A DNA stretch of 64,000 bases from contig JAQJZZ010000002.1 of NCBI GenBank assembly GCA_030077755.1, positions 1,178,001-1,242,000 of the forward strand, written 5' to 3'. Source of the DNA: Filosporella fistucella. Lineage: Eukaryota; Ascomycota; Leotiomycetes; Helotiales. The position numbers were made by a program, and so were the translations under genes. The notes beneath the pieces were generated by a model. It had not been told where the DNA came from. It made no database searches and was given only the letters and a program-made list of their open reading frames with translations. Positions within the stretch are counted from its first letter, which is position 1. Every line of letters starts with the position of its first letter. Below, piece by piece: positions 11,375-24,365 of this stretch.

Positions 11375-13044
11375 ACATTTTGCAGTGGCAAAGTTACACA
11401 AACCCCTACAAGTTGTTGGACATTCATCCTCAAACACTGGCTTGAAGAAGGCCGACTGCTCCTTTTGGATATACAGGATGTAGCTGTAGGAAACACATGA
11501 TTTCCGAACTTTCTGCCCCTATTCACTGTTCAATTTCATCATTGTGCCTGTTCCATTTCCCCTTTCTTTGGCAAGCGTTCATGTCCTTGTTGAGTTCGTT
11601 CCTTCTCTTCTCCTCCATCTCGGATCATAGTCGCTAAATCCTATTCCTACTTTCCTGCTTTCTAATTGTCTACTTCCTATTCTTTTGATTGACACTGTTC
11701 GTGTTGTTTTGGCTTCCACTTCCACACACTTGTTATATCTGAAGTTCAAACGACCTTACTTCTAAGGGTGAGAGGTTGTGCCTACCACCACCAAGGGCTA
11801 AACTCTGAGCGTAGGCTCACTAGCTGAACACATATTAAGGTTATATTTGAAAACAGATCCATAAACAACACCTCGAGATCGACCCACTACTCAACCCTCC
11901 CACCTTCACAAAACCATCGAATACCAATACATCATTCTCATCTCAGGATACGCATTTAAACACACACCTTCGTCTCCCACACGACTTTATTGTCTTCCTG
12001 CATACAGCATGCGCCATGGCAGCAAAAACTCGAGCCAAAATCTATATAACCACTCCATCTACCTACTTTCGTCAGCCTCTCGTCAGCTTAATATCATTCC
12101 ATCAAATCCCAATCAGGATCCCCCTTTCCATCTCTCGGAACATGCGATTCAGGTAAACATTACGAATGCAACAGTACCTACCCGATTTGAAGCATCTCAT
12201 CACAATATCTCCTTCCAAAATCATTTCTTTCCCTTTTCAATTGCAGGGAACTAATCCGTCAAATCCCATTTCCCAACCTACTGCTGTCTTGTTACATACA
12301 GTCCGAAAAAACACATCTTATCAATCCTCACCTATCTCCCCCTACTCAACCCAACTAAGACTATCCCACCCACCGATACCTCTCTACCCAAGACCCCTCC
12401 GTCGACCCACCACCGCCATGAAACCATAATTCTATCTCATCTGAAATACCTTCTTCCTCGAAAATATATATCCCGTCCAAGCTTCCTCGGCGCAGTACAA
12501 ACTCAAACCCAATCTCTTCGTACATCCTAGGTCTTATTAAGTTGTTGAGGGAGGCATCCAGATGCCTATTTTATCCGGTAGGAAGGATGTAATCGTCTCA
12601 TCATGGTCGTTTGAAGAGGAGCAATATGCTTGCTGAAATGGCTTATCTGAGATGTATTTCCGTAAGGTAGGGAAGGGCAGGCTGGTGTTAGGAAGTAGGT
12701 AATTATTCGTGTTGGAGGATAGATTGTGTAAGATGGGGGTTGTGGTGTGTTGGGTGTTGGGAGAAGAGGTATTGGAATGAAAAGAGGGAAGACTATTTGA
12801 GTGCTATATGTAGAATGACTTTGGGTGAGAGCAGAGAGTTGAAGGATAGATATGCTATGAGATAATTAAAAAGATGTAAGATTCGGACGGATGTGTTAGC
12901 CAGCCTAGACATTAAGAAAAATCACCCACGAAAATCACGCTTTGAAGCCAGAAACAGATAGAATAACCAAAATCATGCAATTCATGCTATCAATACAGCT
13001 TCCCCAATCCTAATCCCCTTTCTTACTTTTCTTCCTTTCCAACA
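11375..13044. other. Intergenic, pyrimidine-rich plus strand
   Basis: From about 11.53 to 12.5 kb the plus strand is strongly C/T-rich with only short frames; after 12.54 kb it turns purine-rich. I see no coding gene. A non-coding transcript or promoter is possible but not shown by sequence. Confidence 0.5.
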
Positions 13045-15085
13045 CTACGCCTCAAGCGTAACCTTCTGTCCCTTCACACGTCCAATAACCTGCGAGGGCG
13101 CATACTTGCGAATCACCTCATCGTCATGCAACATCTCAAACTCCTCTGTAGCGTCCCTACCCATAAAATTCATAATCGCCTGTGGTCCACCTGGATGCTC
13201 ATCAAGCCAGTCTGAAAGATCCATTACTACTCCCTTGACGACGACCCAAAGGTCTTCTTTCTTGTTGTGCTTGGCTACTTCATCCATGGTGTATTCTTTA
13301 GAAGGAATCTCGAATTTAGCTGGCTGGTTTGGCTTGCTCACTTTTCCTGGGTCGGAAGAGGGACCAGCTGAGGTTTGTGATTGTCGATCTTGCTTGGATT
13401 GACCACCGCTGGAGCTGGCTCCCTGACTATCCCACTCTACTGAGATCTTGCCTGGTTGCGAGGGGTCGATGTGAAGAGAGATCTGGCCGAGACGAGAAGC
13501 AGGTCCGCTTCCGGCTCCTTGAAGAGCCTTTTGGAAGAGGTAGTTGCTGGCTGAATCACCGGCAACACGACCGTAGACAACACAGCCCAGGAGAGAAGAA
13601 CCACCAAGACGATTGGCGCCGTGGACACCTCCTGCGAGTTCACCGCATGCGTACAGGCCCTCGAATGGTTTTCCTTCCGAGTTGAGAATCTCAGCCTTAT
13701 CGTTAATTTCGATACCACCCATGGTAAAATGGAGAACTGGCTCCATGACAGCGACGTGGAAATCATCATCGATATCAAGAGGACCATTGTGGAAAAACTT
13801 CTTTCCATAGGGATCCTTCTTCTTTCCGTCAGCAATCTCGTTGTATGCCTTGAAAGTGCCTTGGAGATGATCTGGTGTGCAGCCAATCTCCTTTGCGAGC
13901 TCCTTTCCAGTCATCTTCTTCATCAGTCCACGCCCAGAGTAATGGCGAGTGTGGAAGTCGAGAACATTTGACGCTTTTGAGTTGAGAAGTAGGCGGATAG
14001 GGAATTTGCCCTTGTCCTTCTCCTTCCACATCTCACCAGACACGTAATCTCTGTGGCCGAGCTCATCACAGAATCGGTCACCATCAGCGTTCAGGAGAAG
14101 ACCACCTTCTCCGCGCAGAGCCTCTGCGGCCAAGAACTTCCACTTAGAGCCTGGATCCTTGGGGTCAACAAGACCTGTTGGATGTACCTGCACTTTGTCC
14201 ATATCAATTCCGTTACCACCAATTGCCATAACCATCTTTTGTCCATCACCAGTAGCATGTACACCGTTGGTAGAGGCAAGGTCGAAAGTGTCTGGTCTCC
14301 ATTTCTTCAGCAGCGAAGTCTCGGTGAAATCTGCTGCATAGCCACCAGTAGCCAAAACAACTGGGCCATCGACAGAATTCGATTCGCCTCCAAATTCGTA
14401 TGTGACACCTGTAACTTTGTTTCCATCCTTATTGATGCCTGTTACACGGGCCTTCTTGATAATTTGTACTCGTTCGGGCTCGTTCTCTGCGAGCTCTTCG
14501 AGTCGCTGCATGAGAGCATATGTGATGGCCATACCGGGGAATTTGGCATCGTGACCTCTGTGTGTTCTTGGCTGGGAGTGACCACTGTAGGATGTCTGTT
14601 AGAATATTTCGAAACTCGAGAATTTGGAAGTATGCTTACCCTAGCCGTGAAACAAGGGTCAAATCTAAGTTGAACACGTCTTGTAGCCATTCAACAGCTG
14701 CTGCAGACTTGTAGGTCAAAACCTTGATGAGATCTGGTCTAGCCTTGTCTCTTGCAGATTTGAGGGTATCATCATAAAATTGCTTAACACTGTCCTGGAT
14801 CTTTGAATCGACTTGTGTACGGGTGAGGGCTCCATTGATTCCGGAGGTTGCCTTGGTGGAGTTACCGCCGAAGAAACCTACATCCCATTAGCATTTGCCA
14901 TGCACGAAATTTGAATATCTGCTAACCTTGCTTATCAAGAACAAGCACATTTCCACCTGCGAGATAGATGGTGTGCGCGGCACTCAAGCCGGACACTGTT
15001 GATGTCAGCGATCAATTGCGAGTGGGGTGAGCCTCGGCATGTAGGACTTACATCCACCACCAACGACAATTACTCTTGGAGTCAT
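13045..15085 (-). CDS. Soluble fumarate reductase fused to cytochrome b5
   Basis: This FAD enzyme of the yeast Frd1/Osm1 type reduces fumarate to succinate and reoxidises reduced flavins when oxygen is limiting. Exons are 15085-15052, 14995-14927, 14877-14640 and 14584-13045, giving 626 residues. The dinucleotide-binding fold is at the very N-terminus (VIVVGGGLSGLSAA), with no visible targeting presequence, so a cytosolic location is likely. Catalytic and flavin regions are seen as GFFGGNSTKATSG, SRLGGHSQPRTHR, LATGGYAAD, HPTGLVDP, RGEGG, HRDYVS and ACGELAGGVHGANRLGGSS. After a Gln/Ser-rich linker comes a cytochrome b5 domain, with heme-ligand His in EHPGG and in MLHDD. This fusion is known in filamentous ascomycetes. 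The b5 domain presumably supplies electrons directly. Confidence 0.93.
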
Positions 15086-16086
15086 TTTGAGAGTATCTGT
15101 GATGAGTATGAAGAGGAAGAGGAAGAGAGATGAGAGATGAGGACACAGAAAGAAACACTTTTGGGATTGAAAGAGAATATGTGGAGGCGGAGAAGTACGG
15201 CGGTTTTGTTGCTCTGTCTCTGCACGAGCCGCCACTAGGTCGAGTTGAATGCCGAGGTCCCATGATTGTCTTAGGTCCAGTTGCAAACGAATAGGGACAT
15301 GGGCAAAGTCAGCGAAAAGGCTTGATATTTAGTTCACAGATTAGGTGCATTGAAGATTTGAGATCTGGAGAGACTACAATTGAGGTGCGCAATCGAAGCA
15401 GTGGCGATCTTGTATATTCAATCTTTTCATCTTTATTTGCACCAACTTCAAGATTTCCTCTTTGGCACAGCATGAACAGCAAGTTCGGCTCATAATACTG
15501 CGAGACAGAACCTGACAGGCGCAGGCTGTCTCGTGATAGACAACGAATCATGTCGGGGAAATTTTCCTCTTCCAGCTGAGCCTTCACATGTGAAGATCCA
15601 GCACGCCCACTAAAACATAACGAACCCCACAGTCCACACACAAGTCGCTTCTCCAGACTTTTCCTCGACTTGGATCAGATGACCCCTTAAAGGAATCGCT
15701 CAGCCCATTTCGTGGTTCGCTGACACGGACGTTTGACATGTGAAGGCAGAACATGAACGTGATATCCAAACTTTTGCAATTTGGCAATCATCTCATAGGA
15801 AATGTGTAAAGAAGGTGTAGAAGTTGATTTGAAAACGCACTTCTCTCCGGTCCTCTCCACATTTCGGCATTTCGGCGAAGTGATGGCGAGCTCCACTCTT
15901 TATAAACCTAAACACCAAGTCAGTCCAGAAATTTTGAACGGGAAGTAATGTCGAAGATCCAGCTGAAGTTTCACGAAACAATGACATTGGATAATTTTGT
16001 TCACATGAATGGCGATGAATAACTCCAGTAATATTTAAAGTGGTTGATTAAAGTGTCAAAATTGTTCTTAAAGCTACATAAAGTGG
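15086..16086. other. Intergenic region
   Basis: This holds the 5' leader of the fumarate reductase gene and the 3' flank of the next minus-strand gene. Only scattered short frames occur, and I see nothing further. Confidence 0.6.
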
Positions 16087-16885
16087 TTACTGAAGTCTCA
16101 GTAATGCGCGTCCTTTGCTCTTCAAAGCAGCACATTCTAATGTTCTAGTCTCTCCAACATCCCCAACGACTTCATCAATCATTGCAGCAGCCAATTCATC
16201 AACCTTGATGGACATGGTGACACCGACGAGGAGATCTGGTATAGGGGTGCTTTTAGGTAAAACTCCACCAGGTCTGACAATAGATATCTCAAGGTTGCTG
16301 TTCTCTTGTTGCTGAATAGCGAGCAGCCCATTCTCAATTTCCCCCTGTACATTGGTTAATGATGGAGTTGAATGTCGAAGTACGCGTTATTTACCTTGAT
16401 AGTCCTCGCATCGTGCAAAAGCCATAGCTTCTTGTCGATTTCCCGGTTTGCAAACATGCCACTCAGGAACACGAATCGAAACCGTTTACCTCTTTCTTTC
16501 AAAGAGGGCCCAAGATATTTGCTGAAAGTTTGGGCTGCTGTGAGAGTGTATTTAACTTCGCCCTTTCTACACGCCTCAAGGCTTGGGTGCTTGAAAGATG
16601 GTGTACCGAGAGCCCTGTTAGTTGTCAGAAACGCCTCGCTCGATATGAGTATGGTGAGATATACCATATACAACATTCAGCATCTTCAAGCTGTGAAAGA
16701 ACATCTGGTGGATATGTCTCAAAATTGTCAAGGACAATACTTTTCACTTTGGGGTTGCTAGTTATCGATTCTGGCAGAGCTTTCCTAGTAAGGCAAAGGA
16801 TAGAGCGAATGGTGGGATGACCTATGGCTTGGTAAAGAATTTCGCCTCCGATAAAACCTGTACATCCAGAAAGTATGACCTTCAT
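16087..16885 (-). CDS. Short NAD(P)-binding Rossmann-fold protein
   Basis: Exons 16885-16665, 16614-16395 and 16344-16087 join with closing phases to give 232 residues. The N-terminus MKVILSGCTGFIGGEIL is the classic TGxxGxxG dinucleotide site of extended or atypical short-chain dehydrogenases. Other recognisable parts are the strand after the nucleotide site (SIVLDNFETYPPDVL), FRFVFLSGMF, and SIVRPGGVL near the substrate loop. The usual YxxxK catalytic pair is not visible, so it may be an atypical SDR (NmrA or epimerase-like) with a regulatory or redox role. It is much shorter than full epimerases. The substrate cannot be inferred. Confidence 0.82.
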
Positions 16886-17400
16886 TTTGGCTTTTAGACT
16901 CGCAGTATTGGAGGAAATATTGGATCCTTTGAGCAGTCGGTGTTAGATAGAAAGTAAAATGGAAGGTCAGAGAGAGCAGAGTGAATAATATTCGATGAAG
17001 TACAGTAAGCACAACTGAACAATTTTGGAGGAGTAGAATGAGGTAGGTAGATATTGATTCCAACTCGGTCAACCCGGACAAGGCGCATTCAGCTCTGAAT
17101 GTTACCTTGATTGGATCCGGAGACGCGAAGCCGACACAAGCATGAGAAGCTGAAGTTCCTGCATCATGATATGAATCATATGGCTTGAGTGGCTCATGTT
17201 GTGGGACAGGCAGAAAGCACGTTTTCCGATACTGATGTACAATTCTAGATTTTGCAAGGAGTAGAGAATAAAAACAAAGTGGAATGAAACTAGAGACCGA
17301 TCACGTGTTGCAGTGACAAGCTGACCCACTTGCGACAATCAAGACATCGTCATCGGATTTGAGACAACTCGGAGTTGCACAACGACTTGAATTTACCAAG
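16886..17400. other. Divergent promoter region
   Basis: This spacer separates the minus-strand Rossmann gene from the plus-strand fasciclin gene, so it should hold both promoters. No distinct site is recognised. Confidence 0.6.
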
Positions 17401-18052
17401 ATGAGATACATATCGTTCATCTATCCTGTGTTAACCGCAGTATTAGCAGTATCAGCCTTCTCCGACCAGAAACCGATGGCAGACCACAATCTCGGGCCTG
17501 CGATGCCTCCTCCCGCCGCCCAAAAGCCTTCAGCAGGCGGCGACTCCGTTATCCTATCGGACGTTATAGGAAATGACCGATCCATCAATATATTCGCAGG
17601 TTTCACACGAGATTTTGCTTCTATCAGCCAGCGCTTCGAGGATAGCTCCAAGAACACTACTATTATGGCTCCGATCAATTCTGCAATTATGGGATTACCC
17701 CGGAAGCCATGGGAGGATCCAAAGGATTATGAGAATCTAGGCGCGGATGCGTATGAAGGTGGTCAGGGGGAGGAGCGAGCACAGAGAAATCTGCGGAGAT
17801 TTGTCGAGGCGCATGTGGTTCCTGTGAGTCCTTGGAAGGAAGGTGAGAAAGTGAAGACTTTGGCCGGAGGTGAGGTATGGTGGGAGCAAAAAGATGGCGG
17901 GAAATTCGTATGCCTATTTGCCCTCTCCATTCAGTTCCAGAAAATTGACTCCCTTGCAGATTCAACCTGGTAACATCGAAGTCAGTATGGTAGCTAGCAA
18001 AGTATACAACGGTGAGGTATGGATATTGAAAGGAGTGAGAAATTATGCATAA
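17401..18052 (+). CDS. Secreted fasciclin (FAS1) domain protein
   Basis: The start at 17401 gives a signal peptide (about residues 1-20, ending AVSAFS). A Pro-rich linker follows, then one FAS1 domain: DVIGNDRSINIFAGFTRDF, the hallmark NTTIMAPINSAIMGLP (FAS1 H1 box), RRFVEAHVVP (H2 region), and a C-terminal IEVSMVASKVYNGEVWILKG. Exons are 17401-17907 and 17960-18052, phase 0, giving 199 residues. FAS1 domains mediate adhesion or act in the vacuolar/secretory lumen. Single-domain proteins of this length are common in ascomycetes. An in-frame upstream start at 17359 would bury the signal peptide and is not preferred. Confidence 0.88.
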
Positions 18053-19052
18053 TGAAGAAAGATATTTGAACATGGAAGGCGTTGAGGAGTTTCGCAGATC
18101 TGGTGTTCTAGGTGTTTGCAGTTCAGCTTGGATTTCTGAGGAAGATGTAATGAATGCGTAAACGGCAACAGAAATTTCATGAGATTCTAGCACTTCAGGC
18201 TAAGATTTGGAAAGAGAGAAAGCCTGCCAACGTAAGCAATATGGATGGCATGAAGTGTGAGCGAAGGTCAGATTTATTTGTTGTAGCGTAAGAAACTATG
18301 ACAATGTTCAGACGAGGCTGCGTACATCCTTAGCCTCCAGGAGGAAAGTCGAGGGGTAACTTTCATAGTACTACGTGTTCAAAATATGGTATGATTTGAT
18401 ATGGAATCTAGAGTCTGATGCCATCTTTATCTATAAGGTATCAAGTCCCACTTGACAATCACTGTTGAGGCTAGAGCTGGAAGACAATTGTCAAAACGTA
18501 TATGAGGAGTTTGTGGATATAGCCCATGGGTAATTGATAAGATATTGGACTATGAAGTGAAAGTAGGATGAAAGTGAAGATATTAATAAATATCTAGGCT
18601 ACTCAATTGCGCAAATAGACATGCTATTTGAGAAATATATACATTTTGGACGAGGCTGCGAAAGCGGGAATCAGGGGAAAGTATGCGGAATTTTCCGGCG
18701 CTAAGTGTCAAGGCTGGTTACCGGGCGCGCATCATGAAAACCCTCTCTTCTCTATAGACCTTCACTATACTCACTCGTCAGCTCAGCAGATGTAACTCCG
18801 GAGAGAGCTCAGATTCGTTGTCTTATTCTTCGACTGAGTTTAAATATTCACCAGAATTGTATTTTCGTTTCGAATAAGGCTCAGACGGCGTCGTGGTAAG
18901 TACAAACTTGACGTCGAACGTCAAGCTCTCATGGAGCTCATTTGACCTACGCTGACCACAAACTCCCAGCTTTTTAACGATAAATTCAAACCTCTTGCCC
19001 ATCTCTATCTCACTCTGCAGCACACTTACTGCGAATCGATATTGTTTTCAGT
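18053..19052. other. Intergenic, upstream of SIN3
   Basis: This stretch should contain the SIN3 promoter and leader. The last 300 bases are pyrimidine-rich with several CT tracts, common upstream of fungal start codons. No gene is seen. Confidence 0.6.
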
Positions 19053-22000
19053 ATGAATAACCAACCCCACGGCCCTCCTCCGGGCTATGACCGGGATCGC
19101 GAAATAGAGGAACAGCAGCAACAGCGTCAGCGAGCAGCACTACAGCAGCAGGAAGAGCTGGCTCAGCGCGAGCGCGAACATAATGAGAGACAGGAAAGGG
19201 AAAGGCAACATCGAGAACAACAATATCAGTCTGCACCACCTCACCAGAATAACACGGGGTCGATACCAATTCACCAACCTGTGGCGTCACGACTTCCCGG
19301 AGCTATACATAGTCCCGGTGGTCTCCTCGCAAATCATGGTGGTCAACCTCCAGGAGGTCCTTTGGGCGCACCCAGTGGTCCCGGCAATGCTTTCGGGGGC
19401 CCTCTTCATAGCGATGCGAACCGTGCGATACAGCACAACCCACAAAATGCTACAAGCCAGCTCCAACAGCAGCAAGGTTTTGCACCCAGCCTTCTTCATC
19501 ACAATCCGATTTCTGGACCTGGTCCGAATCCTGTAGGGTTTGGAGGTCCGTTGCAACAGCAGCAGCAAGCCCAACAACAAGCTCAGCAACAACAGCAGCA
19601 GCAGCAGCAGGAAGCCGTATCGAGGTTGCAGGCTCTTCCGTTTGGAGCGCCAATCCCTCAAGGACATCAGATACCCGGAGCTACTGCTCTTGGACAAGGA
19701 GGACAACAGCCAATTCTCAATGTAAGCCCCCCGCTTTTCCTCTGATATGGATTGCTTCTACACCCTTTTTTATGAAACCAACCCAAACCGAGACCACCTG
19801 GAACTACATCCAGGTTTCTTGGATTCAACCTATACCTGCGGACAAACGGAGGTAGACTCCTACCTACGCCCATTATGCTCGAAGTAGTTGTGACCTGGGC
19901 GGATCTCTTACTCGGAGTTCTAGCGATATCTATGGACACACAGCACCGAGAGGTCGCTCCACCTGTGCGGAAATGAACAGCTTCGTGAATACTGCTACAT
20001 ATTGCATACTCGTTGCATTCGCATTTGACAGAAAACATGCCTCCAGAAATGTCCGAAGCTGATGATGTTATATAGGACGCTCTTAGTTACCTCGACCAGG
20101 TGAAAGTGCAATTCGCCGATCAGCCTGATGTCTACAACCGCTTTTTAGATATCATGAAAGATTTTAAAAGCCAAGCGTAACATAGAAAGCCACCCTACTG
20201 ATTGGCAAATGTTAATTATCTATAGAATTGATACCCCTGGAGTTATCAACCGTGTCTCAGAGCTCTTCGCGGGGCACCCGAATCTGATTCAAGGCTTCAA
20301 CACGTTCCTCCCACCTGGATATCGCATCGAGTGCGGGGCTGGAAACGATCCAAATACCATTAGAGTAACTACTCCTATGGGCACAACTGTTCAATCAATA
20401 ACAGGCACCGGCCGAGCTCTGCCAGACACTATGATAGGACAAGGAAACGTGGGAGGTGGATATTATAATTCTCAGAGACCTGGAAACTGGCAGCAACAAC
20501 AACAGCAGCCTCAACACAGTATTGAGAGCCCAGAGGGAGTGTTTAGCCCACAGAATCCAGTCGGTGGTAACCTTTTCAACCATGCAGCTACTCAGAGCGC
20601 GGCTTTCGAGGCGCAACAAGCAGCGGCTGCTCATCAGCAACAGCAGAGAGGGGTATCGCAATTAACAAATGCAGTTGCGACCTTGGGACATCCACCGAGA
20701 AATACACAAACTCCAACGCCTGGTGGCCAACCTGGCATGAATGGTGGTGCGCAACCTGGTCTTGAAAAAAGAGGACCTGTCGAATTCAATCATGCGATAA
20801 GTTATGTCAATAAAATTAAGGTTAGCGCTATTGTCCTTTGTTGTGATGGCTTTGAGCTATTGTGGCCGATATTTTTCCGCCTACAAGACGAGGCTGAGAG
20901 CCTTACCTGCCTCAAAGTGGATTAACAATAGCATAATTAAGAACAGCAACAAGACACACACTTTGAGCATGATTTGCTAATTTTATTCCTACAGAATCGC
21001 TTCCAAGACCGACCTGAAATTTACAAACAATTTCTCGAAATACTTCAAACTTACCAACGTGAATCAAAACCGATTCAAGACGTCTACCAACAAGTTACAC
21101 ACCTTTTCAACACAGCTCCAGATCTTTTGGAAGACTTCAAACAGTTCCTACCTGAATCCGCAGCGCAAGCAAAAGCCGCAGCAGCTGCCAAAGCCGCCGA
21201 AGAAGCTCAATTGAACCAAACACCTCAACCTAACCGTTCCGAAGCAAAAATGCCTCCTGTTGGTAACTTTGCTCCTCCTGCGAGCACAAGCAAGGAAAGC
21301 AAAAAACGTCCTCGCAACAATGCCCCTGCCGCTTCCTCCTCTCACCAAGTTGTGGGCGAAAGCTCAAGAAGTGCCGCTCTAGGCGTACCTACGAACAAGG
21401 TAAGCTACACTCTGGTTGAATCTGTTGCAAATTCTTTCTCGTATTTCTTCGCTGTCGACTCAATTACTTACCACGCCACAGCGTACTAAGCTCGCTCACG
21501 CAAAATCGAATGCCCCTGATGCGTCTGACGTAGCTCCAAGTCTGACGCCGAACCAGCCTGCTCCTTTGGCTCCAGCGGAGGTTCAAGCTGGTTTTGGGAT
21601 TGAGCATCATGCATACTTTGAACGTGTGAAGAAGTTTCTTGCGAAAAAAGAAACCATCGCCGACTGGTGGAAGACTCTTAATCTTTTCGCCGTTGACATC
21701 ATATCGAAGAAAGACCTTGTGTTCAGAGTCAGTAACTTAATCGGAGCTAATACTGACCTGTTGGATCAGTTCAAGAGAATGGTGGAGTATGAAGATGTTG
21801 ACGATATCATTGAGAACAAGCCTGTAGGCCCCTCAGGCAAAGTTGCATTGAGCAATTGTCGTGGACTTGGTCCAAGTTATCGACTCTTGCCAACAAGAGT
21901 AAGTAGTTGCACTTCTGATACCTTGGCCTGGATTATTTGCCCAGAGAAAACCTGAGCTAACGATGAGTAGGAGAAATCGAAGCCATGCTCTGGTCGAGAC

Positions 22001-24365
22001 GAAATGTGTGAGCAAGTATTGAACGATGACTGGGCATCTCATCCAACTTGGGCATCCGAGGACTCTGGCTTCGTTGCACATCGTAAGAACGTGTATGAAG
22101 AGTCCATGCATCGAATTGAGGAAGAAAGACATGATTACGACTACAATATAGAGACTTGCACTAAGGTCGTTCAACTTCTCGAACCAATTGCTCAATCTCT
22201 TGGGGTCATGTCACCGGAGGAGCTACGCAACTTCAGAATGCCTTTGAACGCTGTCGGCCAAAGCCAGGCAATTTATGCTCGCGTTCTGAAGAAGATTTAC
22301 GGCGAATATGGTTTAAAAGTCCTTGCCGATATGTGGATTGACCCTTCAGCAGTAGTCCCCATTGTTCTCTGTCGTCTAAAATTGAAAAGCGAGGAATGGC
22401 GATTTGTTCAGGTATGATATAGCACTAAAATTTTGTGATGTGTTCTGGTCGCTGACTAAATCCCAGCGTGAATGGCAAAAGGTTTGGGACTCGCAGATGA
22501 TGAACTGCTATCTTCGCAGCCTCGATCATCAAGGTATTCACGTCAAAGCAATGGACAAGAAGAACATGTCTGCGAAGCACGTCATTGATGGTATCAAGAC
22601 CAAATTTGAGCAGCAGAAGCGTCAACGAGCTTTGACTGGCAACAAAGGTGCAAAACATCCTCGCGCGCAATACACACATCACTTTGATGATCGTGGTGTT
22701 ATTCTTGATGTCTTGCGTATCATCGTTCTCTACGCCACAAACGCTTCGCAGCACAACAATTTGGAACGCCGACGCATCGTTGACTTCTTTGAGAAGTTCA
22801 TTCCCACCTTTTTCGGTCTATCAGATGAAGAAGTCACAAGAGCTCTTCGCGATGTTGATAGAGGAAGCCCCGATGACGATTCCGAAGATGTCGCCCCTAC
22901 TGAGCTTCCAAATGGTAGAGGAAAACGCGCCACAAATGGCAAGAAAACAGATCTGCGCCGAGGTGTTCTTGACAAGGGCCGCAATGGCACGAAAGGCCGT
23001 ACTAGCAACGAAGATAGCACCCCAGGCAGTAAAGAATCTACGCCTGATGCTGATTCAATCGCTGATGACGAGGTTGTCGATGCTACTGAGGATATTCTTG
23101 CAACCGCAACAACAGATAGGTGGGCAGCCCCTCTTGCCGCTTCACGGGACGGTGTTGTAGACGATGCGATATGGGGTGATCAACCGTTCAAGAGAGACAC
23201 TTATCGTCTCTTTGCCAACCAAACTATTTTGGTCTTTTTCACAATCTTCCAGTCCTTCTACCGTCGATTGAAGGAATTGAAAGACTCCGAGGAAGATGCC
23301 CAAGAACAAGGCCGCCGGGCAAGAGTACACAAACCAGCTCACGATCTTGGTTTGTTAACGATGCCGGAGGATGATGACTGGGCTCCGGGCGAGACATATT
23401 ACAGCCGTGTTCTTCAACTTGTTGATGACTATATTAATGGCGAAATCGAAGAAACGCCTTTCCAAGCCTGGCTTCGAAGTCACTACCTTCCGAAGGGTTG
23501 GCAAATTTACACGGTTGTCGACCTATGTAAGGCATTATGCAAACTTGGTGCAGTATGCTCAAGTACAGACTCAAAAGAAAAGACTGGCGCTCTCCTGTCA
23601 CAATTCTACCGCAATAGACAGGCAGAAGAGACCTCTCACGCCGAAGAAATCAGCATGCGGAAACAAGCAGACAAGTATGTCAAGGATGCTGAGTTGTTTG
23701 TGATTCAATGGGTAAGTTTTGCATTCAGCGATTTACAATATCTACTAACTTAAATCCAGTCCCCAAGAATCAATGAGGCTACCCTGAAATGGATTCACAA
23801 AGATGAGCCCACTTTCGACAACGACGATCTGGATCGTGAGGCTCAATGGAGGAATTACCAAACAGATTTTATTGGCATTGAGCCAACCGAAGGTGTCAAC
23901 CGTGAAAAGATGATGAAGACTCTTGTTGAGCGCAACCTGAAATGGACTCTCGGTGGCCTTTACGATGGTGGTGGTGTTCGTGCACCTCTGGCGTACAAAG
24001 AGGAATTGAATCTGCGGCTTGAGGTCAATACCCTCAAGATCATGTATGGAAAGCCACCCGGCGACGAGTATTTCATATACTCGGATACCCCAATGGGAGT
24101 TAACCCCGAGACTGGAGTTTCACGCACCGCTGAACGATTGAAGGAAAAGACAGAGATAAGGAATAACAGATTCAGGCAGAAATTCGAGGCCAACAACGCA
24201 TGGATGAAGGATCAAGACGCGGGTCATGTGGCTCAGGTGAAGGCAGATTTCCGTTCTTTCTGGAATTCTGGAAGCGGGCCTGGCACTGCACCTCCTGCGC
24301 CTGGATTTGGTGTTCCTTTAGGTCCTCCTGCGGATGGGGATGTTGATATGATTGGTGCTTCATGA
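19053..24365 (+). CDS. SIN3: Sin3 transcriptional corepressor (paired amphipathic helix protein)
   Basis: This is the scaffold of the Sin3-Rpd3 histone deacetylase complex. Eight exons close in phase (19053-19721, 20076-20176, 20226-20820, 20995-21399, 21482-21898, 21971-22411, 22467-23711, 23760-24365) and give 1492 residues. Residues 1-223 are Gln/Arg-rich with a polyQ tract. PAH1 starts near residue 224 ([13 protein letters not shown] ... FLPPGY), PAH2 near 443 ([12 protein letters not shown] ... FKQFLPE), and PAH3 near 632 ([11 protein letters not shown] ... LDQFKRMV). The histone-deacetylase interaction region begins around GPSYRLLP (about 720). A long conserved C-terminal region follows, with an acidic/Lys-rich insert near 1010-1090. 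The first intron is unusually long (354 nt), whereas the others are 49-174 nt. Confidence 0.97.
19552..19612 (+). repeat. CAG/CAA tract encoding polyglutamine in SIN3
   Basis: This imperfect trinucleotide run encodes a Gln-rich stretch, with a few Ala, between the N-terminal domain and PAH1. It mixes CAG and CAA codons, which limits slippage. Length variation between strains would be expected. Confidence 0.85.

Noticed and set aside
12009..12429. Two Ser/Pro/His-rich plus-strand frames
   Set aside because: They reflect the C/T-rich composition of the region; no start context, motif or intron supports coding.
19667..20038. Minus-strand frame across the first SIN3 intron
   Set aside because: It is antisense to an exon and intron with perfect splice phases and has no homology pattern.
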